From: Leptodesmis sichuanensis A121
GTDB lineage: Bacteria; Cyanobacteriota; Cyanobacteriia; Leptolyngbyales; Leptolyngbyaceae
Direction of reading: 5' to 3'
DNA: 64,000 nt
NCBI RefSeq assembly: GCF_021379005.1
Contig: NZ_CP075171.1
Coordinates: 1,054,001 to 1,118,000, forward strand
Shown here: positions 52,888-62,390 of the stretch, piece by piece
Layout: each line of letters begins with the position of its first letter
Numbering within the stretch: position 1 is the first letter of the stretch
Translations under genes and position numbers: made by a program
The notes under the pieces: model-generated
What the model was told of the DNA's origin: nothing
Database searches by the model: none
Seen by the model: only the letters and a program-made list of their open reading frames with translations

Positions 52888-53089
52888 AAAACCTCCACAG
52901 ATATCTCTAGACATCTGTTCCAATAGTGGCATACCTGGTATGGCCTGATATGCGGATAAAGGACGATCGTCAGGGAAGAAGGATAGAGAATCATCTTTCT
53001 GCCAAACCTTTATGCCTGTTGATCAGAATTCAGCGACGGAAGCGGAACAATTCATGTACGCTGAAAGCGATCCCTTTTCCACTTTTGGC

Positions 53090-54175
53090 ATGGCTAGTAG
53101 TACATGGACGCGCCGCCACATTCTCTCCCTGGCTGACTTCATGCCGTCCGAATACGATATGGTGCTGCAAACAGCAGTCAGTTTCCAGGAAGTGCTGTCG
53201 CGACGCACGAAAAAAGTTCCCACCTTGCAGGGGCAGGTGGTGACGAACCTGTTTTTTGAGTCGTCTACCCGCACTCGCAGCAGCTTTGAATTGGCGGCGA
53301 AACGCCTGTCTGCCGATATTCTCAACTTCGCTCCCGGCACCTCCTCACTCACCAAGGGCGAAACGATTCTGGATACGGCCAAAACCTATCTGGCGATGGG
53401 CACCGATATGATGGTAATTCGCCACAAGGAGGCAGGCGTTCCTCATGCGATCGCTGCAGAAATGGATCGCTTAGGCGTAAACGTCGGTGTGCTGAATGCA
53501 GGTGATGGCCTGCACGAACACCCCTCCCAGGCATTGCTGGATTTGTTTACCATCTGCACCCTGCTGGATTCCGAACATCCCCGCCTGTCACTCCTGGAAG
53601 GCAAGAAAATTGCGATCGTCGGCGATATTCTCCATTCCCGCGTCGCCCGTTCCAACATCTGGAGCCTGACCGCCAGCGGTGCCGAAGTTCATCTCGCTGG
53701 CCCCCCGACCCTATTGCCAAAATTGTTTGCTGATTTTGTGGGAGAACAGGAATTAGGGATTAGGGATCAGGGATTAGGAGTTAGGAATCAAGGGGCAGAT
53801 TTCATTCAACATTCTTCCCCCACACCCCACACCCCACACCCCACTCTCCCTCGCAAACTCTTCCTGCACTGGCACATTGAACCCGCGCTCCAGGATGCCG
53901 ACTACGTGATGACACTCAGACTGCAAAAAGAACGGATGACCAGCCATCTCTTACCCAGTCTGCGGGAATATCATCAACGGTTTGGCATTACCCGCGATCG
54001 CCTGCAACTGTGCCAGCCAGAGGTGAAAGTGCTGCATCCCGGCCCGGTGAATCGGGGAGTCGAAATTAGTTCCGATCTGATGGATGATCCGCAATTCAGC
54101 CTGATTTCCCAGCAAGTCACCAGTGGTGTGGCGGTACGGATGGCCTTGCTGTACTTAATGGGTGGTAGTCGGTGA
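53090..54175 (+). CDS. pyrB: Aspartate carbamoyltransferase, catalytic chain, with inserted loop
   Basis: This enzyme condenses carbamoyl phosphate and aspartate, the first committed step of pyrimidine synthesis. The substrate motifs are intact: [49 protein letters not shown] and [13 protein letters not shown]. With ATG 53090 it has 361 residues, about 30 more than usual, because bases 53745-53850 add an STRR-encoded loop ([21 protein letters not shown]) between the two substrate domains. An in-frame ATG at 53012 would add 26 residues without family resemblance. The stop overlaps thiL (GTGA). Confidence 0.92.
   Translation: MASSTWTRRHILSLADFMPSEYDMVLQTAVSFQEVLSRRTKKVPTLQGQVVTNLFFESSTRTRSSFELAAKRLSADILNFAPGTSSLTKGETILDTAKTYLAMGTDMMVIRHKEAGVPHAIAAEMDRLGVNVGVLNAGDGLHEHPSQALLDLFTICTLLDSEHPRLSLLEGKKIAIVGDILHSRVARSNIWSLTASGAEVHLAGPPTLLPKLFADFVGEQELGIRDQGLGVRNQGADFIQHSSPTPHTPHPTLPRKLFLHWHIEPALQDADYVMTLRLQKERMTSHLLPSLREYHQRFGITRDRLQLCQPEVKVLHPGPVNRGVEISSDLMDDPQFSLISQQVTSGVAVRMALLYLMGGSR
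53745..53850 (+). repeat. STRR-like tract inside pyrB
   Basis: Tandem GGATTAG, GGAATCA type heptamers and then tandem CACCCCACAC units. The tract is a multiple of three in effect and keeps the enzyme frame open. Confidence 0.85.
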
Positions 54176-55200
54176 ACGTTCAGAATATTGGTGAGCAAGG
54201 TTTGTTGAAATGCCTGCAGGCATTCTGTCCGGCAGATATTGTGGGTGATGATGGGGCGGTGCTGCAGGTGAAACCGGGGCGATCGCTGGTCGTGACAACG
54301 GATGTGTTGGTGGATGGCGTGCATTTCAGCGATCGCACCACTGCTCCTACTGATGTTGGCTGGCGAGCCGCCGCTGCGAACCTATCCGACTTAGCCGCAA
54401 TGGGGGCTATCCCACTGGGAATCACTGTAGGCTTAGGCGTTCCGGGAACCGTATCAGTAGATTGGGTGGAACAACTTTATCAGGGCTTGTTTGCTTGCTT
54501 ACAGCGATACGAAACGCCGATCGTGGGAGGTGATGTGGTGCGATCGCCCGTAATCACCGTTTCTATTACCGCCTTTGGGGACGTAAAACCAGACCAAATT
54601 ATCCGCCGGGGAACCGCTCAACCGGGACAGGCGATCGTGACTACCGGCGTTCACGGAGCCTCCCGCGCGGGCCTGGAACTCTTACTGCATCCCAATCAAG
54701 GCCAATCCCTGAGTGCCAGCGATCGCACTACCTTGATCCACGCCCACCAACGTCCCACTCCCCGCCTCGATGTCCTCCCTATTCTTTGGGCCATCCTCAA
54801 CCCATCACAACCTCACCCCTCACCCCCTACTTTTCCCCTCACTGGAATGGACAGCAGCGATGGACTGGCCGATGCCGTCATTCAGATCTGCCGTGCCAGT
54901 CATGTTGGAGCCAGAATCGATCGCTGTCACATTCCGCTCCCTGCGGCCCTAACCCAGTGGGTTTCGCAAGAACAGGCCTGGCAGTGGGCTTTGTACGGCG
55001 GAGAAGATTTTGAGTTAGTGCTATGTCTTCCTCCTGCTGTGGCACAACAATTAGTCACTCAGCTAGGAGGAGGGGCGAGGATAATTGGTACAATCACTGC
55101 TGAATCAGGGGTTTGGTTGGTGGATTCCAGTAGCACCTATCCAGACGAGCAATTAACCTTTGAGCAAGGATTTCAACATTTTTCTGAAGAACCAAAGTGA
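54172..55200 (+). CDS. thiL: Thiamine-monophosphate kinase ThiL
   Basis: A 342-residue kinase that makes thiamine diphosphate from thiamine monophosphate. Typical are [47 protein letters not shown]-like [33 protein letters not shown] and [15 protein letters not shown] 54172 overlaps the pyrB stop, so the two genes are coupled. A Pro/Ser/His-rich stretch at 54790-54838 ([13 protein letters not shown]) is again low-complexity. No thiamine riboswitch is seen, as expected for an internal operon gene. Confidence 0.93.
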   Translation: MNVQNIGEQGLLKCLQAFCPADIVGDDGAVLQVKPGRSLVVTTDVLVDGVHFSDRTTAPTDVGWRAAAANLSDLAAMGAIPLGITVGLGVPGTVSVDWVEQLYQGLFACLQRYETPIVGGDVVRSPVITVSITAFGDVKPDQIIRRGTAQPGQAIVTTGVHGASRAGLELLLHPNQGQSLSASDRTTLIHAHQRPTPRLDVLPILWAILNPSQPHPSPPTFPLTGMDSSDGLADAVIQICRASHVGARIDRCHIPLPAALTQWVSQEQAWQWALYGGEDFELVLCLPPAVAQQLVTQLGGGARIIGTITAESGVWLVDSSSTYPDEQLTFEQGFQHFSEEPK

Positions 55201-55495
55201 GGCCATTCCAGCGATCGTCCGCCTGGTGAAGTGCCCCCTTTCGCTGTGATTAAACTTTTGCAACACGTTAAACGAAGCCGCCAGTCGGGAAACTTATGAT
55301 TGAGATACATAGATGCTATGGATCGTGCTCTATTGTAGAGAGGTGTTCCGTAGGTCGGCAGGTGCAGTTGTCAATCCAGGCTATTCCAGAATCGCATTTA
55401 GTGCTTGTAAATTCTGCATTTTATCTAGATTGGGGGGTAGCCAAAGCAGGGTAGTTTATGGTTCAAAGGTAAAAGGGCTTTGGTAGGAAGAAGTT
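55201..55495. other. Intergenic region after thiL
   Basis: About 295 bases. It holds AT-rich text with no supported gene or repeat. A promoter for the small gene at 55496 is likely in its 3' part. Confidence 0.4.
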
Positions 55496-55636
55496 ATGAA
55501 ATCATATGCTGAAAAAAAACAAGGGAAGTCTGATGAGACATTGAATCATGCTCAGCCTGAATTCAATTTTGAGTTATGGGCAAGACAGGTTCGGCCTCAG
55601 TTACTGGCTTCTATTCAAAAACGCGGAATGAGATAA
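55496..55636 (+). CDS. Small conserved-looking basic protein
   Basis: A 46-residue frame: MKSYAEKKQGKSDETLNHAQ, then PEFNFELWARQVRPQLLASI and QKRGMR. The WARxVRPQLLxxxQK segment recalls a small cyanobacterial protein whose function is unknown. ATG 55496 has GGAAGAAG upstream. It is too short for ordinary gene calling. The confidence rests on the recalled motif and codon use only. Confidence 0.6.
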   Translation: MKSYAEKKQGKSDETLNHAQPEFNFELWARQVRPQLLASIQKRGMR

Positions 55637-55977
55637 ACCAGGTTCAGCTAGAAAACTGGGTTTCCCATTTAAGAAACGATGATTCTAGACTTGGAAAAGG
55701 TTTGATTCTTAAACTGTTTACGAGATAACCCTTTAAGAATAAGGGGTTGTGTTTTAGACCGGTGGATGATATTCCGTAGGGACGTTCCGGCGGAACGTCT
55801 CTACAGGTTCTGGTAGGAATTGTTAGGTATCCCTTTTGCAACCGTGTTAAATCCTTGTGGGCAATCGCACAGTTGCAAGAGGGTTTTGCAATTTAGAGAT
55901 GTAATTGAGTCCAGGCTTGCACCACAAGTTAACTCTAGTCGCTAGGATATCTGCCTAAAGGGTATTGCTATTTTGTC
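55637..55977. other. Intergenic region upstream of the YgfZ gene
   Basis: About 340 bases without a gene. It contains the palindrome at 55776-55804. Nothing resembling a glycine riboswitch was found. Confidence 0.45.
55776..55804. repeat. Small palindromic repeat
   Basis: The text GTAGGGACGTTCCG pairs with CGGAACGTCTCTAC after a one-base centre. This GTAGGG...CTAC palindrome type is scattered in cyanobacterial genomes (from memory). A related half (CAAAACCCGTCCCTAC) is near 20180. Confidence 0.7.
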
Positions 55978-57027
55978 ATGAATCAGAGTTTACAGGATGT
56001 GCAACGTCAGCAAGGGGCAGAGTTTGCAGCAGGCTCCATTCCTGCAAGTTTTGGCAATGAGGCGATCGCCCTGCAAGCTGCCCGACATGGTGTAGCGATC
56101 TGCGATCGTTCCCACTGGGGCCGGATTCAACTCAGTGATGCCGATCGCAAAACGTTTTTGCATAACCAGAGCACGAACGACTTTAATCGTCTGCAACCGG
56201 GAGAAGGATGCGATACCTTGTTTGTCACCTCGACGGCCCGCACGATCGATCTGGCAACGGCTTATATTCTGGACGATGCAGTGATCGTAGTGGTTTCACC
56301 TAATCGTCGAGAGTATTTACTGAAATGGCTCGATCGCTATATTTTCTTTGGCGACAAAGTGGTCTTGAAGGATGTCACCCGCGAGACGGCTATGTTCAGT
56401 CTGATTGGGCCAGAAAGTCAGGCGCTGTTAGTCAGGCTGGGCATCCAACCGTTCGCTGAACAATCCTATGCCCACCATCATTTGGCAACGATCGCAGGGC
56501 AATCAGTACGAGTGGCGGTAGGAAGTGGATTGGCTCTGGATGGGTATACCTTAATTCTGGAGGCTGGGAGCGCGGCTCCGGTCTGGCAAGCTCTGGTTGA
56601 AACTGGAGCCATACCCCTGGGCGATTGCGCCTGGGAACAACTGCGTATTGAACAGGGACGACCCGCACCAGATCGGGAACTGACCGAGGATTACAACGCA
56701 GTAGAAGCCTCCCTCTGGCAGGCTATTTCAATCAACAAAGGCTGCTATATCGGGCAGGAAACCATTGCCCGATTAGATACCTACAAAGGTGTTAAGCAAC
56801 AGATCTGGGGAATTCGCCTGAATGCGATCGCAGAACCCGGAACACCCATCAAAGTCGGAGAGGAAAAAGTCGGCATCCTCACCAGTCTGACGAATACTGA
56901 AGCAGGGCCATTTGGATTAGGCTATGTCCGCACAAAAGCCAGCCAGTCAGGACTGAAGGTACAGGTGGGCGATAGTGAAGGCGAACTGGTGGAGGTTCCC
57001 TTCTTGCAGCGCGATCGGCAGGGGTGA
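55978..57027 (+). CDS. YgfZ/GcvT-type folate-binding protein
   Basis: A 349-residue protein of the aminomethyltransferase fold with the YgfZ signature INKGCYIGQETIARL (K-G-C-Y-x-G-Q-E). YgfZ uses tetrahydrofolate to help form or repair iron-sulphur clusters. Other conserved parts are DRSHWGRIQLSDADRKTFLH and NQSTNDFNRLQPGEG. It is longer than GcvT relatives' minimum but lacks the partner glycine-cleavage genes. It stands alone; the DUF3352 gene follows 130 bases later. Confidence 0.88.
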   Translation: MNQSLQDVQRQQGAEFAAGSIPASFGNEAIALQAARHGVAICDRSHWGRIQLSDADRKTFLHNQSTNDFNRLQPGEGCDTLFVTSTARTIDLATAYILDDAVIVVVSPNRREYLLKWLDRYIFFGDKVVLKDVTRETAMFSLIGPESQALLVRLGIQPFAEQSYAHHHLATIAGQSVRVAVGSGLALDGYTLILEAGSAAPVWQALVETGAIPLGDCAWEQLRIEQGRPAPDRELTEDYNAVEASLWQAISINKGCYIGQETIARLDTYKGVKQQIWGIRLNAIAEPGTPIKVGEEKVGILTSLTNTEAGPFGLGYVRTKASQSGLKVQVGDSEGELVEVPFLQRDRQG

Positions 57028-57158
57028 TGTTAAGTTTGCTCAAGATCTCTGAGTTTTCCGGACTTCATCCCTATTCTTGATGACTGCAAGGGCCGCTGTC
57101 CTGAAATAATGAATGACGGATTGTTTTTGCAGAGTCGCCAGCAGGCGGTGTGGTTTCC

Positions 57159-59015
57159 ATGAAACTCCGTTCGTTTTTCAAGGCATTAAGTGTGGTGGTA
57201 GCGGGATTGCTGCTCGTGGCTGCCGCTGGGTTTTACTGGATTTTTGCCCATAGCCCCTTAACGCTATTACGAGAAGCATCATTGGCTCCTGCAGCCAGTA
57301 TTTTTGTACCCAAACAAGCCCCAGCAATGGTGTCTCTGCTGGTCAATCCCGATCGCCTGGAAGCCTTTCAACAGATTTCGACTCGACCCGGTGAGCGACG
57401 ACAGGCTCATCAGGAATTGACTCAATTCAAACAAGGCTGGTTGGCTGACACAGGCTTGAACTATGCCCAAGATATTCAACCCTGGCTGGGTGAGGAACTT
57501 ACGCTGGCGTTGACGACTCTGGATATCGATCGCGATCCCACGAATGGCTCACAACCGGGTTATCTGCTGGCGATTGCTACTAAGGATCCAGAGCGATCGC
57601 GGGAATTTCTGGAATTGTTCTGGCAGAAACGGGCGATCGCGGGAGCTGACCTCACCTTCGAGCAGTATCAGGGCGTAAAGCTGATTTATGCAGAGAACCC
57701 CTGGCTACAGCCAAAAGACGCAAAGGCAAAGAACAAAGCAAAGGAAGACTTCCCTGCTGGACTGACCTCTTCCCTCAAACCCAGTTCCTTAGCCAGTGCT
57801 GTAGTTGGGAATCAGTTTGTGTTGTTTGCCAATCATCCCAAGGTGCTGCGGGATGCGGTTACCAACGTCCAGGCTCAAGATTTGAATCTCAGTCAGTCTA
57901 AAGTCTATACCAAAGCATTAACAGCATTAACCGGGCCACGTATTGGGCTGGCCGTTGTGAATCTGCCTCAAGTGGCTCGCTGGTTAGAAGCAGAAGCCAT
58001 TACCCCAGCCAAAGAAACCTCGGCTGGCCAGGATACCTTAAAGCAGGTAGCCGCCACGATCCCTGATGGCACCTATGAGACTATGGCGATCGCGGTGGGC
58101 TTAGAGCGTCTAGGACTCATGGCTGAAACCGCACTGCTGACTGCAGACGGTAAGGGGCCAACCATCACACCACCCCTTTCTGAACCCGTGGGTGCTCTGC
58201 AATACCTGCCTGCTAGCAGTTCCTTTTCTGCATCAGGCCAGGATCTGAACCGGGTATGGAATCAGTTGTCAGATAGTTTGCAGGGATACGATCGCCTATC
58301 TCTGCTGATTCATCAACCGTTGCAAACGCTGGAAACCCGCTGGCAGTTGAATGTGCCTCAAGACATTTTTAGCTGGGTTAAAGGAGAATATGCCCTGGGA
58401 CTGGTAGCCGATACTGGTAAAACCGATCGAGTAAACAGCCGGGGTAAGAAACGCGGCCAGGGAAGAGCCTCTCAATTTGTCGATGCTTTAGCTGAGCAAG
58501 ATTGGGTGTTTGTAGCTGAACGATCGAATGCCTCAGCCAGTCAGGAGGCGATCGCCCATCTGGATGATCTGGCGAAGCAAAAAGGATACAGCGTGGGATC
58601 GTTGCAACTTGGTGGGCAACAGGTTTCCGCCTGGACTCGCCTTTCTACTGCTGCGCAAAACAGCAGCAACACCGTACAAGCGGATGTTCGAGGTGTACAT
58701 ACCTCAATCAACAACTATGAAATCTTTGCCACCTCGGTTCAGGCTATGGAGGCTGCATTACAAGCCATCAATCATTCCCTGGCAGATGAAAAACAGTTTC
58801 GACAGGCGATCGCCCCCATGCATCAACCCAACAATGGCTATCTGTATCTGGATTGGCCAGCCAGTCGTCCTATCCTGGAACATCAATTTCCTCTGCTAAA
58901 GGTGATTGAATTGGCTGGTAGCCCTATCTTTAGGCATCTGCGATCCCTCACCCTCAGCAGTTACGGCAGCCAGTCCGGCCTCCAGCGGGGAGGGGTATTT
59001 ATCCAATTAAGCTAG
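57159..59015 (+). CDS. DUF3352-domain protein, membrane-anchored
   Basis: A 618-residue protein of a family typical of cyanobacteria. An N-terminal signal-anchor (FKALSVVVAGLLLVAAAGFY) is followed by a large exported or periplasmic domain with the DUF3352 pattern (APAASIFVPKQAPAMVSLLV, QDIQPWLGEELTLALTTL, GNQFVLFANHPKVLRDAVT). The function is unknown. ATG 57159 is preferred to GTG 57150. A Gly/Lys-rich spacer (NSRGKKRGQGRAS) lies near residue 430. Confidence 0.85.
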   Translation: MKLRSFFKALSVVVAGLLLVAAAGFYWIFAHSPLTLLREASLAPAASIFVPKQAPAMVSLLVNPDRLEAFQQISTRPGERRQAHQELTQFKQGWLADTGLNYAQDIQPWLGEELTLALTTLDIDRDPTNGSQPGYLLAIATKDPERSREFLELFWQKRAIAGADLTFEQYQGVKLIYAENPWLQPKDAKAKNKAKEDFPAGLTSSLKPSSLASAVVGNQFVLFANHPKVLRDAVTNVQAQDLNLSQSKVYTKALTALTGPRIGLAVVNLPQVARWLEAEAITPAKETSAGQDTLKQVAATIPDGTYETMAIAVGLERLGLMAETALLTADGKGPTITPPLSEPVGALQYLPASSSFSASGQDLNRVWNQLSDSLQGYDRLSLLIHQPLQTLETRWQLNVPQDIFSWVKGEYALGLVADTGKTDRVNSRGKKRGQGRASQFVDALAEQDWVFVAERSNASASQEAIAHLDDLAKQKGYSVGSLQLGGQQVSAWTRLSTAAQNSSNTVQADVRGVHTSINNYEIFATSVQAMEAALQAINHSLADEKQFRQAIAPMHQPNNGYLYLDWPASRPILEHQFPLLKVIELAGSPIFRHLRSLTLSSYGSQSGLQRGGVFIQLS

Positions 59016-59036
59016 GTTGTGTTTTAAAACTCTTCG

Positions 59037-59115
59037 ATCCTCCCTAACCCTCCTTAAAAAGGAGGGAACCGAGCCGTTCAAAGTCCCCCTTTTGAAGGGG
59101 GATTTAGGGGGATCA
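59037..59115. repeat. Dispersed double-hairpin repeat, copy C (shorter)
   Basis: Two hairpins, CCCTCCTTAAAAAGGAGGG and CCCCCTTTTGAAGGGGG, joined by AACCGAGCCGTTCAAAGT as in copies A and B. It lies between convergent genes and probably terminates both. Confidence 0.85.
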
Positions 59116-59165
59116 CTATAGAATAAATGAACGAACCAGAAGGTTTTAAAATATGCCCTAGTCAT

Positions 59166-59834
59166 CTATAGCTCACCTAACTGTTTTAAGGCAAGTTGGG
59201 CCGCTTCTGCCACCTGAGAATGACTGTCTTTGGCTAAATACTTGAGCGCAGAAATACTTTTCGGAGTAGGAAGATTGCCCAACGCTTCAGCGAGCCGTTG
59301 CCGGATCAACCAGTCTTCTGATTGAGCAAAGCGAAGAATGTGATCAACTGCCGCGATCGCCTTAATTTCTCCCAGAGCCGCGATCGCAGCCTGCTGAACC
59401 ACCACTTCCGGACTATTTAAGGCTTGAATCAAGACATCGTAAGCCCGTGGATCTTTCAGGTTTCCCAGCGCCACCGCTGCACTAAAGCGAACCAGCCAGT
59501 CCGTATCTTCGTAAAAGGCTCTGACTAATGGCTCAAAGGCCCGTGGATCTTCCAGATACCCCAAAGCACCTGCTGCATCTGCCCGAATTCCGTAGTCCGG
59601 TTCGTTAATCAGCAGATCTAACAAAATGGGATAGCTTTCCTCCGTTGGTTTAATCCCCAAAGCAAAGACGGCCATTGAGCGAATTTGCAAACTCTCATCA
59701 TTCAACACTTTTTTAATCAACGGCATCGCCTCCGCAGCAGAGACATTTCGCAGAGAAGCCAGCGCCACCATGCGATCGCGAACGTTGTCACTGTCTAGTT
59801 GCACCGAGATTTGCTCTAAGTCCGGCTGAGTCAC
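59166..59834 (-). CDS. HEAT-repeat protein
   Basis: A 222-residue protein of about six HEAT-like repeats (RDRMVALASLRNVSAAEAMP, QIRSMAVFALGIKPTEESYP, GIRADAAGALGYLEDPRAFE, WLVRFSAAVALGNLKDPRAY, VVQQAAIAALGEIKAIAAVD). It is like the PBS-lyase-type HEAT proteins of cyanobacteria, but a lyase function is not implied; NblB-like proteins share the fold. It likely binds other proteins. The start at 59834 (MTQPDLEQISVQLDSDNVRD) is normal. Confidence 0.9.
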   Translation of the reverse strand: MTQPDLEQISVQLDSDNVRDRMVALASLRNVSAAEAMPLIKKVLNDESLQIRSMAVFALGIKPTEESYPILLDLLINEPDYGIRADAAGALGYLEDPRAFEPLVRAFYEDTDWLVRFSAAVALGNLKDPRAYDVLIQALNSPEVVVQQAAIAALGEIKAIAAVDHILRFAQSEDWLIRQRLAEALGNLPTPKSISALKYLAKDSHSQVAEAAQLALKQLGEL

Positions 59835-60120
59835 CTTAAAAACCCGTCATAAAAGTTTACATTTCGTCAATTATAACGTGGAAAGCAGGAAAGCGATTGG
59901 GGTGAGAACCGTAAGCACCCTACTTTTGTTCCGCTACCTGAGAAGAAGACACAATTTACAGAGTGGCAGAAAAGGGGTTTAATGAAGCCTGACCCATTAG
60001 ACAAGCTGCTAGAAAGGATCACCAGTCGCACATTTCTACGTGAGGCAAAAAAAATCAATCGCTGAGTCCTTGATGTAGTGCTGTTTCGCGAATTCTAGTT
60101 GAACAACCTAATCCTTAAAA

Positions 60121-61551
60121 ATGCAAGACACTTCTGTAAGACTGCTACCCTTTCGCTCTAAACAGCGTTCCGAGAATTTAGAGTTTTGGCGGAACCGCAA
60201 CCTTTATTACTACCAGGATCTCGAGAAGTTCTATCAATATTGGGTGCAACCAGGTGCGAAAGTTCTGGAAGTGGGTTCAGGAACAGGCTACCTGCTAAAT
60301 GCTGTCAGGCCAGGTTATGGGTTGGGTATAGATATCAATGAGCAGGCTGTTGAACGGGCAAAAGCCCGATTTCCTCAGTTAAACTTTCAGGTTGCTAATA
60401 TCGAACACTTTCACACTACAGAAGTGTTCGACTATGTGTTGCTCGCCAATACAGTAAGTACCCTGAATAATATTCAGGGATCCTTGCAACAGATTCATAA
60501 CATTTGTCATGCCCAGACTCGTGTGATTCTCACCTTTCACAATCCGGCCTGGGAACCCATTCTCAATTTTGCTACCCGCATCGGGCAGCGCATTCCGCTA
60601 TCTCCTCTCAACTGGCTCAATTTAGAAGATATTGAGAATCTTTTAGATCTGGCAGGGTTTGAGATTGTTTCTCGTGGCAAGCGCTTGCTCTTCCCAAAAC
60701 GGTTGCCCTTGGTGGCCGATGTGATTAATAAAGCTGTAGCTCCCTTACCCGTCATCAACGAATTGTGCCTGACTGAATATGTGATTGCTCGGCCTCGACT
60801 GGTGGATCGACATCCAGAGAACCTGCAGAACACTACTTGTTCCGTGATTGTTCCTGTGCGTAACGAGGCAGGCAATATTGAAAGCTGTATCTCTCGGCTA
60901 CCCCGGCTTGGACAACACACAGAGGTTATTTTTGTAGAGGGTCATTCTTCCGATGACTCCTGGCAGGAAATACAACGAGTTCAAGCAAAGTACAAACATC
61001 AATGGGATATTAAAATCTGTCAGCAACCCGGAAAAGGCAAGGGAGATGCCGTACGCACAGGCTTCGAACAGGCGATCGGCGATGTTTTGATCATCCTGGA
61101 TTCTGACCTGACGGTTCGTCCGGAGGATTTGCCCTATTTCTTTGAAGCGATCGCATCAGGACAGTGCGAAATGGCGAATGGTTGCCGCATGGTTTATCCG
61201 GTGCGATCGACTGCCATGCCGTGGCTAAATCGCATGGCTAATCGTTTCTTTGCCTGGTTATTATCCTATTTGCTAAATACAAAAATCAAAGATTCATTGT
61301 GTGGCACCAAAGCAGTTTCTCGCAAAAATTATCTGAAGATTGCTGAAAATCGTTCTTACTTTGGCGATTTTGATCCTTTTGGCGATTTTGACTTGTTATT
61401 TGGGGCAGCCAAACTTGGCTTGAAGATTAAAGACATTCCGGTGCGCTATTTTCCCAGAGTATACGGATCGTCCAATATCAGCCACTACAAGGAAGGTATG
61501 ATTCTTCTAAAGATGTGTATGTACGCCGCCAAGAAAGTCCGCTTTATCTAG
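60121..61551 (+). CDS. Fused SAM methyltransferase and family 2 glycosyltransferase
   Basis: A 476-residue protein of two domains. Residues 15-235 are a class I methyltransferase (VLEVGSGTGYLLNAVRPGYG). Residues 236-476 are a GT2-type glycosyltransferase (CSVIVPVRNEAGNIESCISR, FVEGHSSDDSWQEI, ILDSDLTVRPEDLPYF and the NCR/W region SHYKEGMILL). The second half resembles dolichol/polyprenyl-phosphate mannose synthases. The fusion suggests modification of a lipid-linked sugar. It is 36 bases upstream of another methyltransferase gene, so they are likely coexpressed. Confidence 0.87.
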   Translation: MQDTSVRLLPFRSKQRSENLEFWRNRNLYYYQDLEKFYQYWVQPGAKVLEVGSGTGYLLNAVRPGYGLGIDINEQAVERAKARFPQLNFQVANIEHFHTTEVFDYVLLANTVSTLNNIQGSLQQIHNICHAQTRVILTFHNPAWEPILNFATRIGQRIPLSPLNWLNLEDIENLLDLAGFEIVSRGKRLLFPKRLPLVADVINKAVAPLPVINELCLTEYVIARPRLVDRHPENLQNTTCSVIVPVRNEAGNIESCISRLPRLGQHTEVIFVEGHSSDDSWQEIQRVQAKYKHQWDIKICQQPGKGKGDAVRTGFEQAIGDVLIILDSDLTVRPEDLPYFFEAIASGQCEMANGCRMVYPVRSTAMPWLNRMANRFFAWLLSYLLNTKIKDSLCGTKAVSRKNYLKIAENRSYFGDFDPFGDFDLLFGAAKLGLKIKDIPVRYFPRVYGSSNISHYKEGMILLKMCMYAAKKVRFI

Positions 61552-61587
61552 TGTTAGGTAAGACCAGACTTACAGCCCATACTTAAT

Positions 61588-62376
61588 ATGAAGCAGTCAA
61601 GCTTGTTAAATGTGCTAAAGCTGCCAGACAGCTTGCAGATGCAGGATCTGGATAGTCCAGATAACATTCACAAAATCAGGAAAATTATCCAGACCAAACC
61701 TTTCCTGACGAAGACTTATCGATCGTTCTATCGAAATATTCTGCGCCGCATTGAAACTGTTCCTGGAGGCGGCGAAGTGATTGAATTGGGGAGCGGAGCC
61801 AGTTTTATCAAACAGTATGCCCCATTCGTTGTCACTTCTGATGTCCTGCCCTATCCAGGGGTAGATCGAGTTTTTTCAGCGCTGGAGATCCCCCTGCCAG
61901 CCAACAGTGTGAGTGCATTTATCATGATTGATGTTCTGCATCACATCAAAGACTCGCGGCGCTTTTTCGAGGAGATGCAACGCTGTCTGGTAACAGGTGG
62001 GAAAATTGTCATGATTGAACCAGCAAATACCCTGTGGTCACGCTGGATTTATCGAAATTTTCACCATGAACCTTTCGATCCTTCTCAAGGATGGGGGTTT
62101 GAGGAAGGAGGCCCCTTATCGGGGGCAAACATGGCGATTCCCTGGATTATTTTCGATCGCGATCGTCAGCAATTTCAACAAGAGTTTCCAGGGTTAGCCA
62201 TACGAGATATTCAAATTCACACCCCGTTCAGATATCTGCTCAGCGGAGGGCTATCGTTTAGACAACTGCTGCCTTCCTGGTGTTATGGCTGGTTATATGG
62301 ACTGGAGCGTCTCCTTGCCCCATTCAATCGATACCTGGGGATGTTTATGACGATCGAGTTAGCGAAAACCAGCTAA
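61588..62376 (+). CDS. Class I SAM-dependent methyltransferase
   Basis: A 262-residue methyltransferase with motif I VIELGSGASFIKQYAPFVVT, a motif DVLHHIKDSRRFFEEMQRCL and TGGKIVMIEPANTLWSRW. The acceptor is unknown. Its start MKQSSLLNVLKLPDSLQMQD follows the bifunctional methyltransferase/glycosyltransferase gene by 36 bases on the same strand, so it likely works in the same cell-surface or lipid pathway. Confidence 0.85.
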   Translation: MKQSSLLNVLKLPDSLQMQDLDSPDNIHKIRKIIQTKPFLTKTYRSFYRNILRRIETVPGGGEVIELGSGASFIKQYAPFVVTSDVLPYPGVDRVFSALEIPLPANSVSAFIMIDVLHHIKDSRRFFEEMQRCLVTGGKIVMIEPANTLWSRWIYRNFHHEPFDPSQGWGFEEGGPLSGANMAIPWIIFDRDRQQFQQEFPGLAIRDIQIHTPFRYLLSGGLSFRQLLPSWCYGWLYGLERLLAPFNRYLGMFMTIELAKTS

Positions 62377-62390
62377 AAAACTCTGGAATT

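Noticed and set aside
54172-54300. Thiamine riboswitch at thiL
   Set aside because: thiL overlaps the pyrB stop, so there is no leader in which a TPP element could lie.
55637-55977. Glycine riboswitch before the YgfZ/GcvT-like gene
   Set aside because: No paired conserved glycine-aptamer cores could be seen; only a short palindrome is present.
59990-60061. Small frame beginning at ATG 59981-59983 (27 residues)
   Set aside because: Too short, without a ribosome-binding site, and not recognised; it could be a fragment, but nothing supports it.
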